The notes below the pieces were generated by a model. That model did no database searches. It was not told the origin of the DNA and saw nothing but the letters and a program-made list of their open reading frames with translations. 64,000 nucleotides of DNA from Croceicoccus hydrothermalis (GTDB taxonomy: Bacteria > Pseudomonadota > Alphaproteobacteria > Sphingomonadales > Sphingomonadaceae). This document shows positions 33,596 through 42,571 of this stretch, piece by piece. The first letter of the stretch is position 1; each line of letters begins with the position of its first letter. A program made the translations under genes and the position numbers. The stretch spans positions 186,001 to 250,000 of the forward strand of contig NZ_JAIQCI010000004.1 of the NCBI RefSeq assembly GCF_022378335.1, given 5' to 3'.

Positions 33596-34972
33596 ATGAC
33601 ACCGAAAACCCGCAAGACGATTATCGTCATTGGCATCGTCGTCCTGGTGGCGGCCCTGATTTTCTATCTCGTATTGCGCCCGACTCGCGCCGAATATACC
33701 GATGCGCAGTTGACTGGCCCCGACCCGGTCATTGCCGAGGCGGAAGAGGAAACATTCCCCAGCATCGCTCTTGCCGAACCGGCCGGGTGGGCGGCGGATG
33801 CAACGCCGACCGCGGCGGCGGGCCTCTCCGTCGTGCGCTTTGCCGATGGGCTCGATCATCCGCGTTCGGTGTTCACCCTTCCCAATGGCGATGTGCTCGT
33901 GGCCGAAACGCGCGGTCCGGCCACGGGCGACGACGGGGGCATCACCGACTGGATCATGGGGCTGTTCATGGACCGGGTCGGCGCGGGCGGCGTATCGGCG
34001 GACCGCATCACATTGCTGCGCGACAGTGATGGGGACGGTCGGGCGGACCAACGCTCTGTCCTGCTCGACGGCCTGCATTCGCCGTTCGGCATGGCGCTTC
34101 GCGATGGGCGGCTCATCGTCGCGAATACGGATGCGCTTTTGTCCTTTCCGTTCGAGGTGGGGCAGGGGCGGATCACCGCGGAGCCGGAAAAGCTCATGGA
34201 TCTGCCCGGCGGGGGCAATCACTGGGTCCGCAACGTGCTGTATGATCCGGAGGGTGACCGGCTTTTCATCACGGTCGGTTCGGCGAGCAACGTGGCCGAA
34301 AACGGTATGGCGGAGGAAACCGGCCGCGCCGCGATCCACGAATATGATTTCGCCACGCGCACCCATCGTCTGTTTGCCGTGGGTCTGCGCAATCCCAACG
34401 GGCTCGCCATTCAACCGTCGAGCGGCGAATTGTGGACCACGGTAAACGAACGCGACATGATCGGGCCGGATGTGCCGCCCGATTATCTGACCAATGTGCC
34501 CGTCGGCGCGCAATATGGCTGGCCGTGGGTGTATTGGAAAACCTACATCGACGAACGGGTCGAGGCACCGATGCCCAATTTCCTGACCGAATATACGAGG
34601 CGGCCGGAATATGCGCTCGGCACGCATGCCGCGCCTCTGGGGCTCGTATTCGCGGACGGGAACGGGCTTGGCGGCGCATATGACCGGGGGGCGTTCGTGG
34701 CGCGTCACGGTTCATGGAACCGCGTGCCCAAATCGGGCTATGATGTGGTGTTCGTGCCGTTCGACGCGCGTGGCAACCCGCAGGGCGAAACCCCTCTGCC
34801 GGTGCTGACCGGATTTCTGACCGAGGATGGCGAGGACGCGCATGGCCGTCCGACCTGGCTCGCATGGGACAATGCGGGCGGTCTTCTGGTGAGCGACGAC
34901 ACGGCGGGTATCATCTGGCGCGTGACAGGCGCGCGCTCGTCCGTGGGCGCGGGGGACGAAGAAGCGCGCTAA
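33596..34972 (+). CDS. PQQ-dependent sugar dehydrogenase-like beta-propeller (L-sorbosone dehydrogenase type)
   Basis: A membrane-anchored periplasmic protein with a six-bladed propeller. 458 aa from ATG 33596. One membrane segment at residues 8-29 is followed by propeller blades with FADGLDHPRSVFTLPNGDVL (near 85), a calcium-like DSDGDGRAD loop (near 142), RNPNGLAIQPSSGELWTTVNE (near 265) and AWDNAGGLLVSDDTAGIIWR at the end. The substrate is unknown; many homologues have no proven quinoprotein activity. Confidence 0.85.
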   Translation: MTPKTRKTIIVIGIVVLVAALIFYLVLRPTRAEYTDAQLTGPDPVIAEAEEETFPSIALAEPAGWAADATPTAAAGLSVVRFADGLDHPRSVFTLPNGDVLVAETRGPATGDDGGITDWIMGLFMDRVGAGGVSADRITLLRDSDGDGRADQRSVLLDGLHSPFGMALRDGRLIVANTDALLSFPFEVGQGRITAEPEKLMDLPGGGNHWVRNVLYDPEGDRLFITVGSASNVAENGMAEETGRAAIHEYDFATRTHRLFAVGLRNPNGLAIQPSSGELWTTVNERDMIGPDVPPDYLTNVPVGAQYGWPWVYWKTYIDERVEAPMPNFLTEYTRRPEYALGTHAAPLGLVFADGNGLGGAYDRGAFVARHGSWNRVPKSGYDVVFVPFDARGNPQGETPLPVLTGFLTEDGEDAHGRPTWLAWDNAGGLLVSDDTAGIIWRVTGARSSVGAGDEEAR

Positions 34973-34977
34973 TTTTT
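34931..34977 (+). terminator. Terminator candidate overlapping the end of the PQQ dehydrogenase gene
   Basis: GCGCGCTCGTCC (34931-34942) can pair with GGACGA and GCGCGC (34954-34959, 34964-34969) with a four-base bulge, followed by TAATTTTT. The T run covers the stop region and touches the stop of the convergent DUF815 gene. Confidence 0.5.
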
Positions 34978-35831
34978 CAAGCGAGGTCGAGCCCTGCGCG
35001 CCCGGCGAGTTCTGTCACGAATTGCCGGGCGACGCGGCCCGAACGCGCCCCGCGCCGCTGTGCCCAGGCAAGCGCATCGGCCTCCTCATATTGCAGCGCA
35101 TGGGCATTGGCATAGGCCGCGACGATGGCGAGGTAATCGTCCTGTGACACCGCGTGAAAGCCCAGCACGAGCCCGAACCTGTCCGCCAGGGCCAGCGCAT
35201 CGTCGACGGCATCGCGCGGATTGATCGGATCGTCCTGCTCACCGCCGTGGCGCGGAACGATCGCCCTGCGGTTGGAGGTTACGGCTATCCGCACATTGGC
35301 GGGCCGCGGTGCCACGCCCCCCTCCAGCAGCGACCGCAATTGCCGCACGGCGCGTTCCTCGCCCGGTGCGAAACCCAGATCGTCGATAAAAACCACGAAG
35401 CGCCGTCCTGCATCGTGCAGCCCGGCATCGTTCAACAGGGCAAACAGATGCGGAAGGCTGTCGAGGCTGTCCGCGCTCGCCTGCACCAGCGCAATATCGC
35501 CATGCGCCCCCGCATCGCGCACCGCGGCACGGACCAGCGCGGATTTGCCCGTGCCTCTCGCACCCCAGAGCAACACATCATGCGCGGCGGCGCCGGTCGC
35601 ATGGCGGCGCATGTTGGACAAAACCGCATCGCGTTGCCGGTCGATCCCACACAGCATGTCGGTGTCCGGCGCGACGATCCGCGGCACCGCAGTCAGCCCC
35701 GACGCGCCCCAGCGATAGGCCGGGGCGGCATGAAGATCGACCGGCGGCGCTGGGGGCGGTGCCATCCGGTCGAGCGCGTCGGCAATGCGCGTTAGCAGTC
35801 CCGACAGTTTTGAACCCAACTCCCCATCCAT
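34977..35831 (-). CDS. DUF815 AAA-type ATPase
   Basis: 284 aa. P-loop WGARGTGKSALVRA (near residue 90), Walker B RRFVVFIDDLGF (near 148) and an arginine-finger region VTSNRRAIVPR (near 185) identify a DUF815 ATPase, widespread in proteobacteria and of unknown function. A Pro-rich stretch MAPPPAPPVDL (about 23-33) precedes the core. ATG 35831 was chosen as the family start; the open frame extends to 35897, into tsaC's promoter region. Divergent from tsaC by 50 bp. Confidence 0.88.
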   Translation of the reverse strand: MDGELGSKLSGLLTRIADALDRMAPPPAPPVDLHAAPAYRWGASGLTAVPRIVAPDTDMLCGIDRQRDAVLSNMRRHATGAAAHDVLLWGARGTGKSALVRAAVRDAGAHGDIALVQASADSLDSLPHLFALLNDAGLHDAGRRFVVFIDDLGFAPGEERAVRQLRSLLEGGVAPRPANVRIAVTSNRRAIVPRHGGEQDDPINPRDAVDDALALADRFGLVLGFHAVSQDDYLAIVAAYANAHALQYEEADALAWAQRRGARSGRVARQFVTELAGRAGLDLA

Positions 35832-35881
35832 CGCGCATTGCTCCTGTCCAGCGGCGTGTGGGCGGCTTATAGACATGCGCA

Positions 35882-36835
35882 ATGAAGGACGCCACACACC
35901 CTGATCCCCAAGACGCCGGCCCCGCCATCCCCGACGCCGTGATCGCAGAGGCAGCCGCCCGGCTCGACAATGGCGAGATCGTCGCGCTCCCGACCGAAAC
36001 GGTATACGGCCTTGCCGCGCGCGCCGACGATGCGGAGGCGGTTGCGCGGATCTACGCCGCGAAGGGCCGGCCCTCGTTCAATCCGCTGATCGTGCATGTG
36101 CTGGACCAGGAGGGGGCGCGGCGCCTCGTCCATGTCGGACATCGTGCGGCGCTTTTGATGAAGCGGTTCTGGCCAGGGCCGTTGACGCTGGTCCTGCCGG
36201 CACGCGATGCATCGCCGCTGGCGCCTGCGGTGCGGGCCGGGCTCCCTACAGTCGCGGTGCGCAGTCCGGCGCATCCCGTCATGCGGGCGGTTCTGGCCCG
36301 CTGCGCTGCGCCGCTCGCCGCGCCATCCGCCAATCGCAGCGGCGGGGTCAGCCCCACCTGCGCCGCGCATGTCCGCGATTCGCTGGGTGAAAACGTGCCA
36401 ATGGTCGTCGATGGCGGGCCCACCCGCGCCGGACTGGAATCGACGATCGTGGCGATCCGGGATCAGGGGTGGAGCATGCTTCGTCCCGGGCCCCTGACCG
36501 GCGATGCGATCGCCGCGCTGCTCGGGCCGGAAAGGAACGAAAGCTGCACGGGCATCGAAGCGCCGGGGCAGCTCAGCAGTCATTACGCACCGGGAAAGCC
36601 GGTCCGGCTCAACGCCCTTCACGCCGAGGCGGGGGAATTCCTCATCGGCTTTGGCACGGTGCGGGGGGATTTCGACCTGTCGGAAAAAGGCGATCTGGTC
36701 GAGGCGGGGAGCCGCCTTTATGACGCGCTCCACCGCGCAACGCACGCGCCGGAGGAGCGGATCGCCGTCGCCCCGATACCAAGCGGCGGCATCGGGGCCG
36801 CAATCAATGACCGATTGCGCCGCGCCGCATTCTAA
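35882..36835 (+). CDS. tsaC: Threonylcarbamoyl-AMP synthase (Sua5 type)
   Basis: Makes threonylcarbamoyl-AMP for t6A37 tRNA modification. 317 aa, so it is the longer form with the extra Sua5 C-terminal domain. YrdC core motifs: PTETVYGLAARADDAEAV (36-53), AAKGRPSFNPLIVHV (near 60), SANRSGGVSPT (near 148), GLESTIV (near 180); linker GQLSSHYAPGKP (near 230) then the second domain. Convergent with a small lipoprotein gene. Confidence 0.94.
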   Translation: MKDATHPDPQDAGPAIPDAVIAEAAARLDNGEIVALPTETVYGLAARADDAEAVARIYAAKGRPSFNPLIVHVLDQEGARRLVHVGHRAALLMKRFWPGPLTLVLPARDASPLAPAVRAGLPTVAVRSPAHPVMRAVLARCAAPLAAPSANRSGGVSPTCAAHVRDSLGENVPMVVDGGPTRAGLESTIVAIRDQGWSMLRPGPLTGDAIAALLGPERNESCTGIEAPGQLSSHYAPGKPVRLNALHAEAGEFLIGFGTVRGDFDLSEKGDLVEAGSRLYDALHRATHAPEERIAVAPIPSGGIGAAINDRLRRAAF

Positions 36836-36856
36836 AGCCGCCACCATACGCGGGTT

Positions 36857-37174
36857 TCAGCGGGGCATGCTCTCCATTTCTTCGAACAGGAAACGCGCCC
36901 GTTCGCAGGCACGCGGATCGCCGTCGTCGCAATCGCGCAAGGCGCGGCGGTATTTTCGGTCGAGTTCGCCGAGACGCTCCTCCTGCTTGCGCAGTGCGCG
37001 CCCGCGTTTCTCATCAGCCTCGGACTGGCTCGTGGTGGCAAGGTCGATGGCCTTGCCCGCGACCCGGACAGGAGCGGTCGCCACGTCGAACGCAGCCTTG
37101 GCCAGGCAGGCCGACAAGAGCGGTATCATCGCCGCCACCACTGCCCATCGCATCACGCGGCGCCGAAAAACCAT
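36857..37174 (-). CDS. Small lipoprotein, function unknown
   Basis: 105 aa. A signal sequence with a lipobox (PLLSAC, Cys near residue 23) is followed by a short hydrophobic stretch and a charged helix (EADEKRGRALRKQEERLGEL) likely to be a coiled coil. ATG 37174 has AGGA six bases upstream. I do not recognise a named family. It lies 83 bp after the DUF2807 lipoprotein gene on the same strand, so both may act at the envelope. Confidence 0.7.
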   Translation of the reverse strand: MVFRRRVMRWAVVAAMIPLLSACLAKAAFDVATAPVRVAGKAIDLATTSQSEADEKRGRALRKQEERLGELDRKYRRALRDCDDGDPRACERARFLFEEMESMPR

Positions 37175-37257
37175 GGGCCATCCTTTGATAAATGAGACTA
37201 TTCCCGGCGAAGGCTGTTCCATGTCCGATGGCGCAATGCTGAACGCGGTTCAATCGA

Positions 37258-37974
37258 TCACGAACCGGCGCATAAAACCGCCCCTGATCCGAGAGAATTA
37301 ATGTCGCAGGTGGGGGTTCCATCGACCCTGACCCGGCCCGATCCGACGATCGTCGCCGTGACGGGTCCATCCGACCGGAACTGACCCGCGCCGGATCCGG
37401 TGATGCTGATCCTGGCTATTTCGGCGGTCAGGTCGGCCATGTCGGCCAGGCCCGACCCCGCAATGTCGAGATTGAGTGCGCGCGCGTGTCCCGCCCCGGA
37501 AAAACTGCCGGAACCGCCGATACGCACGTCGAGCTTCGCAGTTTTTACGTCCCGTGCCGTCACCGTCCCCGATCCGGCAATTGTGATCCGGGCGCCCCCT
37601 TCAGCAAGGGCGGGAACGCGAACTTCGCCGCTTCCCGCCATCGATACGCTGGTCGGCGCCGGCATGGTTACGGTAACGGTGGCCGGCGTATCGGTCGTGC
37701 CTTTGCGCACGATGACGAGCGTGCCATCGGCGATCGAGAAACGCAGGGCGTCGGTCGATTCGGGCGAACCGTCGACCGAAATTTTCAGATTTTCACCTTC
37801 GCGCACGGTGACCCTGTCCGGACCGTGCAGGGTCAGGCTTTCGGGTGCGGGCACGTCGAGTTCAAGCTCGTTCAGCGGTATTCCCTGCCGCCCCGAAACG
37901 GTTTTCGTATCGTCCCCGCATGCCGCAGTCGTCGCGATCAGAGCCATGATCAGGGGCGCGGTCGAAAAACGCAT
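37258..37974 (-). CDS. DUF2807-type lipoprotein (head GIN domain)
   Basis: 238 aa. Lipobox TTAACGDD (Cys near residue 19) marks a lipoprotein. The remainder is the repetitive beta-solenoid of the DUF2807 family, with recurring GSG turns: SMAGSGEVRVP, TIAGSGTVTA, IGGSGSFSG, IAGSGLADM, ITGSGAGQF and IVGSGRVRV, spaced about 17-20 residues. ATG 37974 has GAGGAG seven bases upstream. Function unknown; such proteins are common in sphingomonads and Bacteroidetes. Confidence 0.85.
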   Translation of the reverse strand: MRFSTAPLIMALIATTAACGDDTKTVSGRQGIPLNELELDVPAPESLTLHGPDRVTVREGENLKISVDGSPESTDALRFSIADGTLVIVRKGTTDTPATVTVTMPAPTSVSMAGSGEVRVPALAEGGARITIAGSGTVTARDVKTAKLDVRIGGSGSFSGAGHARALNLDIAGSGLADMADLTAEIARISITGSGAGQFRSDGPVTATIVGSGRVRVDGTPTCDINSLGSGAVLCAGS

Positions 37975-38136
37975 GGCGATACTCCTCTTTCGGCGTGGGC
38001 GCGCCATCGCATGGCGCGGTCTGTCATTCCGTGCTGTGACCCATGCGTATCATTCCAGAGAATATGAAGCGTGATTCGACAATAGGCGATTACGGCCCGA
38101 TGGACGACGCGTCCGATCGGCCATGGCATTACCGCG

Positions 38137-38173
38137 AAAAAAAGGGCCGCCGACATGACCGGCAGCCCCTTTT
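38137..38173 (-). terminator. Intrinsic terminator after carD
   Basis: GGGCCGCCG (38144-38152) and CGGCAGCCC (38160-38168) pair with one G-U. On the minus strand the hairpin ends in seven T (38143-38137), 19-27 bases past the carD stop. The plus strand also has five T (38170-38174), so it may work in both directions. Confidence 0.88.
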
Positions 38174-38194
38174 TCATGATCGAGATGCGCCGGT

Positions 38195-38725
38195 TCAGGC
38201 GGGCTGCTGCTCGTAATATTTGGGCGCATGCTCGTTCAGAACTTCGAGAATCTTGGCCAGCGCAGTCGGCTCGTCCGTGTTTTCCATCGCGGCGAGTTCG
38301 CGGGCGAGACGGCTCGATGCCGCTTCGAAAATCTGACGCTCGGAATAGCTTTGCTCCGGCTGATCGTCGGCGCGGAACAGGTCGCGCGTCACCTCCGCGA
38401 TGGAGACCAGATCGCCCGAATTGATCTTCGCCTCGTATTCCTGAGCGCGGCGCGACCACATGGTCCGCTTGACCTTGGGCTTGCTCTTCAGCACATCCAT
38501 CGCCTCGCGCAGCGTCTTGTCCGAGGACAGCTTGCGCATTCCGATGGATTCGACCTTGTTGGTGGGAACGCGCAACGTCATGCGTTCTTTTTCAAAGCGC
38601 AGCACATAAAGTTCGAGCTGCATGCCGGCGATTTCCTGGCTTTGCAGTTCGATGACGCGGCCAACGCCGTGCTTGGGGTAAACGACATAGTCTCCGACGT
38701 CGAAGGCATTCGCCTTGGCAGTCAT
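38195..38725 (-). CDS. carD: CarD-family transcription regulator
   Basis: Binds RNA polymerase beta subunit and stabilises open promoter complexes. 176 aa. N-terminal RNA-polymerase-interacting Tudor-like domain (FDVGDYVVYPKHGVGRVIEL, 8-27) and C-terminal helical DNA-binding part (LFRADDQPEQSYSERQIFE near 120). AAAGGAC precedes the ATG. The block carD-fdxA-S4-helicase is a conserved alphaproteobacterial order. Confidence 0.95.
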   Translation of the reverse strand: MTAKANAFDVGDYVVYPKHGVGRVIELQSQEIAGMQLELYVLRFEKERMTLRVPTNKVESIGMRKLSSDKTLREAMDVLKSKPKVKRTMWSRRAQEYEAKINSGDLVSIAEVTRDLFRADDQPEQSYSERQIFEAASSRLARELAAMENTDEPTALAKILEVLNEHAPKYYEQQPA

Positions 38726-38909
38726 GCATTGTCCTTTCTATGGCGTTCGTATCCCACAAATGCCCTATGGCATCGAGAGGACCGAAAACCCGCCCGACCG
38801 GATGACACCGGCCCGATGGCAGGTCAGATCTGCGGGATGTCGCCGTTACTGACGGGGCCGCACGATGGGGGTATCGTCCGGCACTGACGCCCCATTACCA
38901 CAGTGCAAG

Positions 38910-38929
38910 CGCAAATGCCAGCATTTGCG
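38910..38929. repeat. Perfect 9-bp palindrome
   Basis: CGCAAATGC-CA-GCATTTGCG in the 297-bp space between carD and fdxA. The two-base centre makes it more like a protein-binding operator than an RNA hairpin. No gene is supported in this space. Confidence 0.6.
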
Positions 38930-38949
38930 TATTGCGCACAGCCAGGGTC

Positions 38950-38974
38950 AGCCCCCCCGCGCCGCGCGGGGGCT
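38950..38974 (-). repeat. GC-rich inverted repeat downstream of fdxA
   Basis: AGCCCCC (38950-38956) pairs with GGGGGCT (38968-38974) around a CG-only loop, about 49 bases past the ferredoxin stop. It may act as a terminator but has no T run. Confidence 0.5.
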
Positions 38975-39022
38975 GCACACGATTGCGAAACCCGCCGATC
39001 CGACGGATCGGTCGCCTACGCC

Positions 39023-39361
39023 TCAATCGCCCTCGCCGGCGTCCGCGCTGAAATATTTCTCGAACTTGTTTTCTTCGCCCTTGTGCGCATCGGCATCGTC
39101 GGGCGAATCCTTCTTCACCGTGATATTCGGCCATTCCGCCGAATATTGCGTGTTCAGCTCAAGCCATTTTTCCAGCCCGTTTTCGGTATCGGGAAGGATC
39201 GCTTCGGCCGGGCATTCCGGTTCGCAGACACCGCAATCGATGCATTCGCTCGGATTGATGACGAGCATGTTCTCGCCTTCATAGAAGCAGTCGACGGGGC
39301 AAACCTCGACGCAATCCATATATTTGCACTTGATGCAGTCTTCGGTGACGACGTAGGTCAT
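39023..39361 (-). CDS. fdxA: Seven-iron ferredoxin FdxA
   Basis: Small electron carrier with one 3Fe-4S and one 4Fe-4S cluster. 112 aa. Cysteine motifs [17 protein letters not shown] (9-25) and [12 protein letters not shown] (40-51) match the Azotobacter FdI type. The C-terminal half is acidic. Conserved neighbour of carD and the S4 protein gene in alphaproteobacteria. Partner enzymes are not evident here. Confidence 0.95.
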   Translation of the reverse strand: MTYVVTEDCIKCKYMDCVEVCPVDCFYEGENMLVINPSECIDCGVCEPECPAEAILPDTENGLEKWLELNTQYSAEWPNITVKKDSPDDADAHKGEENKFEKYFSADAGEGD

Positions 39362-39435
39362 GAGTGTTCCCCTGGCCCCTTTGCTGGCCGCTTAATCGGT
39401 GTTTCAGGCCGGGTTATGGCGGCTTTGGGCCGACG

Positions 39436-39744
39436 TCAAGCATCGGTGGCTTGTTGCGAGACACTCTCGATTTCGTGATAGTGGCGCCGCGCTTCGTCGG
39501 CCGGGCCGCGCCGGGCGGGCAGGACGTCGATCGCGATGACGCGCACCCCGCTCGCCATGGGAAGGACCAGAACGTCGCCCGTGCCCACGCCGCACGAGGC
39601 GCGCAGCACGCGCCGCCCGTTCAGACGCACATGACCCTTCGCGATCAGCGCCTGCGCCAGGCTTCGCGTCTTCGTCATGCGCAACATCCACAGCAACCGG
39701 TCGATCCGCAGGGTTTCGCGCGGTGGATCGACAGGGGGCTTCAT
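39436..39744 (-). CDS. S4-domain RNA-binding protein (Hsp15-like)
   Basis: 102 aa from ATG 39744. The S4 fold is clear: LRIDRLLWMLRMTKTRSLAQ (12-31) and GHVRLNGRRVLRASCGVGTGD (37-57). Hsp15 recycles stalled 50S subunits carrying peptidyl-tRNA; this protein is similar but shorter at the C-terminus. It lies 13 bp after the SUV3-like helicase gene, so both probably serve RNA handling. The frame extends far upstream inside the helicase gene without support. Confidence 0.87.
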   Translation of the reverse strand: MKPPVDPPRETLRIDRLLWMLRMTKTRSLAQALIAKGHVRLNGRRVLRASCGVGTGDVLVLPMASGVRVIAIDVLPARRGPADEARRHYHEIESVSQQATDA

Positions 39745-39757
39745 CCCGCCGCCGCCG

Positions 39758-42343
39758 TTACGGGAGCAGTTGGGCAAGTTCGCCAAACGGATTGCCGGCA
39801 CGGGGCACCGCACGGGCACCGGGCTTGCCGGGCCCCGCACGCGGGCGCCGCGCATCGGGACGACGCCGCGGTTTCCAGTGCCAGCGCGGCGGGGCGGGCG
39901 GTCCGAACATCCGGTCGGGGAGAGCGGGGGGAACGTCGGCGACAAAGCCGGCCTCTCGCAACAGATGAGCATAGCTTTGCGTCGTCAGGCCCATGGACAG
40001 TGCCTGCGTCGGGTCGAGGGTGAAACGCGGGGTGCGCGGGGCCGCCCGGTTCGATCGTGGGCGGCGGGGCGGCCCGGCCCAGCGGGCCCGGCGCTCATGC
40101 GCGGCGGCGAGAAGCCGCTCCGCCATGTCGACGCGGACATGCTGCGGTCCGGCGCGGCGGTATCCGACAGGCGGTGGGCCGTCCGCATCGCGCGCGGGTG
40201 AAAAAGGGCTCGCGACGGTGGATTTCATGCCGCCGCATAGCGCGCTGAGCACGGTCCAGCGTTGCAATGGCGCAGGGCGCAGCATCGCCGGCACGAAGAG
40301 ATCGAGCGCGCCGATCTTCACACCCAGTTTTCGCATGCGGTGTTTCTGCGCATCGTCGAGCGCGTCGAGCCCAGACACATCCCGCGCGAGCACGCCGCCC
40401 GCATCGACCATGGCAATAAGCAGCGCGCGCAGTTCCGGCCCGGCGTCCTTCTCCTGTGCCGCATCGGCAAGTCGGCGCAGCGGTTTGAGATCGCGCGATA
40501 TGGCACGGTGCAGCCATTCGGTCAGCGCCTCGGCAATGCGCGTGCGGGTCGGCGCCGGAAGCAGGCCGAGCCCGGGATCGAGCCGGACCTGCGGACCGAA
40601 CAGCCGGCGCCCGCCCTCGATCTTCGCGATGGCGGTGCCGTGCCACACGATGTCCGCGTCCCGCCACACGGGGGCCGCGTCACCCGACGCATCGGCGGCG
40701 CAATCCGCGACCAACGCCTCGGCCCGGCGTTGCAGCAGGCCGGGCAAATGCCGCTCCGCCGCCGCGAGCAGCAGGCGCCGCGTTTCCAGTCGGGCCTGCG
40801 GATCGACCTCGAACCGGAAACCGTCGAGCCTGCCGATTTCCTCGCCATCGACGAGGACGGCGTTTTCATCGTCGATCGTGACCGGCAACAACCCTGCATC
40901 CGCGCCGAGCTTGCGCAGCAAGACGGTGGTGCGGCGATTGACGAAGCGTTCCGTCAGCCTTGCGTGAAGCGCATCGGATAGCCGGGTTTCAACGGCGCGC
41001 GCCCGCTCCGCCATTTCTTCGCGGTTGAGCACCCAGTCGGGACGCTGCGCAATATAGGCCCAGCTGCGGATGGCGGCGATGCGGCCCTGCAGCGTGTCGA
41101 TATCGCCGCTCGTCTGGTCCAGCTCGGCGATCTTTCCTGCGACGAAATCATGCCCCAGCCGACCGGTTCCTTTCGACAGATCCTGCCACAGGCGCGCCAC
41201 GAACCGTGCATGATTGTCCGCGCCCAGCGACCGGAAATCGGGAAGCGAGCACACGTCCCAGAACCGCTTGACCATCGCGCGCCCGCGCACCGTGTCGGCA
41301 ATCGCCGGGTCGGAGGACAGGATCTTGAGCACGGAAAGGTCAATCGCCTCCGGTGCGGCGGCCAGCGCATCGTCATGCGGCGCGGCCTCCAGATCACTTA
41401 TCAAATGGCCGAGATTGTCGGTGCGGGGCCGCGCATCGCGCCAGAACAACCGGTTGAGCGGGGCGAAACGATGCTCCTCGATCGCGAAGATCTCGTCCTC
41501 TGTAAACTCCGCGCCTTCGCCTGCGAGCGTGCCGAACGTGCCGTCCTTCTGATGCCGTCCTGCGCGCCCGGCGATCTGCGCCATTTCGGGAATGGTGAGC
41601 CGACGCCTGCGCACTCCGTCGAACTTGGTAAGCCCGGCAAAGGCCACATGCGCGACATCGAGGTTCAGCCCCATGCCGATGGCGTCGGTCGCGACGAGGT
41701 AATCGACCTCGCCCGACTGAAACAGTTCGACCTGGGCATTGCGGGTCTGCGGGCTCAGTGCGCCCATGACCACCGCCGCGCCGCCGCGAAACCGGCGCAG
41801 CATTTCCGCCACGACATAGACCTGCTCGGCCGAAAAGGCGACGATGGCGCTGCGCGGTGGAACCCGGCTCAGCTTTACCGGGCCCGCATGCGACAATGTG
41901 GAAAAGCGCGGCCGGGTGACGATTTCCGCCTCGGGGATGAGCGTGTCGATCACCGGCGCCAAGGCGGATGAGCCGAGGATCATCGTCTCCTCCCGCCCGC
42001 GCATGTTCAGCAAGCGGTCGGTGAACACATGCCCGCGTTCACGATCCGCGCCGAGCTGCGCCTCGTCAATGGCCATGAAGGCGAGATCGGCATCGCGGTC
42101 CATCGCCTCCGCCGTGCACAGTTTCCACCGTGCGCCGGGCGGTTCGATCCGTTCCTCACCCGTGACCAGCGCGACCTTGTCCGCCCCCTTGATCGCGACG
42201 ACCCGCTCGTACACCTCCCGTGCGAGCAGGCGGAGGGGAAAGCCGATGGCCCCGCTCGAATGTGCGCAGAGCCGTTCCACCGCGAGATGGGTCTTGCCCG
42301 TGTTGGTCGGCCCCAGGACCGCCTTGATGACCCCGTCATGCAT
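39758..42343 (-). CDS. SUV3-like DExH RNA helicase with basic C-terminal tail
   Basis: ATP-driven RNA helicase related to mitochondrial SUV3. 861 aa from ATG 42343, which has GGAA five bases upstream. Walker A VLGPTNTGKTHLA (near 8-20), MAIDEAQ (near 90), ATDAIGMGLNLDVAH (near 220) and AQIAGRAGRHQ (near 262). The last 130 residues are rich in Pro, Arg and Ala (for example HWKPRRRPDARRPRAGPGK), likely disordered and RNA-binding. In mitochondria SUV3 works with polynucleotide phosphorylase; here the S4 protein follows directly. Confidence 0.88.
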   Translation of the reverse strand: MHDGVIKAVLGPTNTGKTHLAVERLCAHSSGAIGFPLRLLAREVYERVVAIKGADKVALVTGEERIEPPGARWKLCTAEAMDRDADLAFMAIDEAQLGADRERGHVFTDRLLNMRGREETMILGSSALAPVIDTLIPEAEIVTRPRFSTLSHAGPVKLSRVPPRSAIVAFSAEQVYVVAEMLRRFRGGAAVVMGALSPQTRNAQVELFQSGEVDYLVATDAIGMGLNLDVAHVAFAGLTKFDGVRRRRLTIPEMAQIAGRAGRHQKDGTFGTLAGEGAEFTEDEIFAIEEHRFAPLNRLFWRDARPRTDNLGHLISDLEAAPHDDALAAAPEAIDLSVLKILSSDPAIADTVRGRAMVKRFWDVCSLPDFRSLGADNHARFVARLWQDLSKGTGRLGHDFVAGKIAELDQTSGDIDTLQGRIAAIRSWAYIAQRPDWVLNREEMAERARAVETRLSDALHARLTERFVNRRTTVLLRKLGADAGLLPVTIDDENAVLVDGEEIGRLDGFRFEVDPQARLETRRLLLAAAERHLPGLLQRRAEALVADCAADASGDAAPVWRDADIVWHGTAIAKIEGGRRLFGPQVRLDPGLGLLPAPTRTRIAEALTEWLHRAISRDLKPLRRLADAAQEKDAGPELRALLIAMVDAGGVLARDVSGLDALDDAQKHRMRKLGVKIGALDLFVPAMLRPAPLQRWTVLSALCGGMKSTVASPFSPARDADGPPPVGYRRAGPQHVRVDMAERLLAAAHERRARWAGPPRRPRSNRAAPRTPRFTLDPTQALSMGLTTQSYAHLLREAGFVADVPPALPDRMFGPPAPPRWHWKPRRRPDARRPRAGPGKPGARAVPRAGNPFGELAQLLP

Positions 42344-42571
42344 GATCGTTCCAATGTGGCACCGCCACCGCCGCATCGCAAGTGGAGCCGCATATCGCCC
42401 ATGAACGCGCCGGTGCATACCATTCGTCTCACCTATGCCCCGGCCTGCCGACGGCTTCGTGTGATCAAGGCGATATTAACTTTTGAACGCCACGGATTTG
42501 CGTCAGACGAAGGCGGATCGAAAACGCGGGCGGGCGCAAATGGCGAAACCCGCTGCGAAATTAGGATGATC

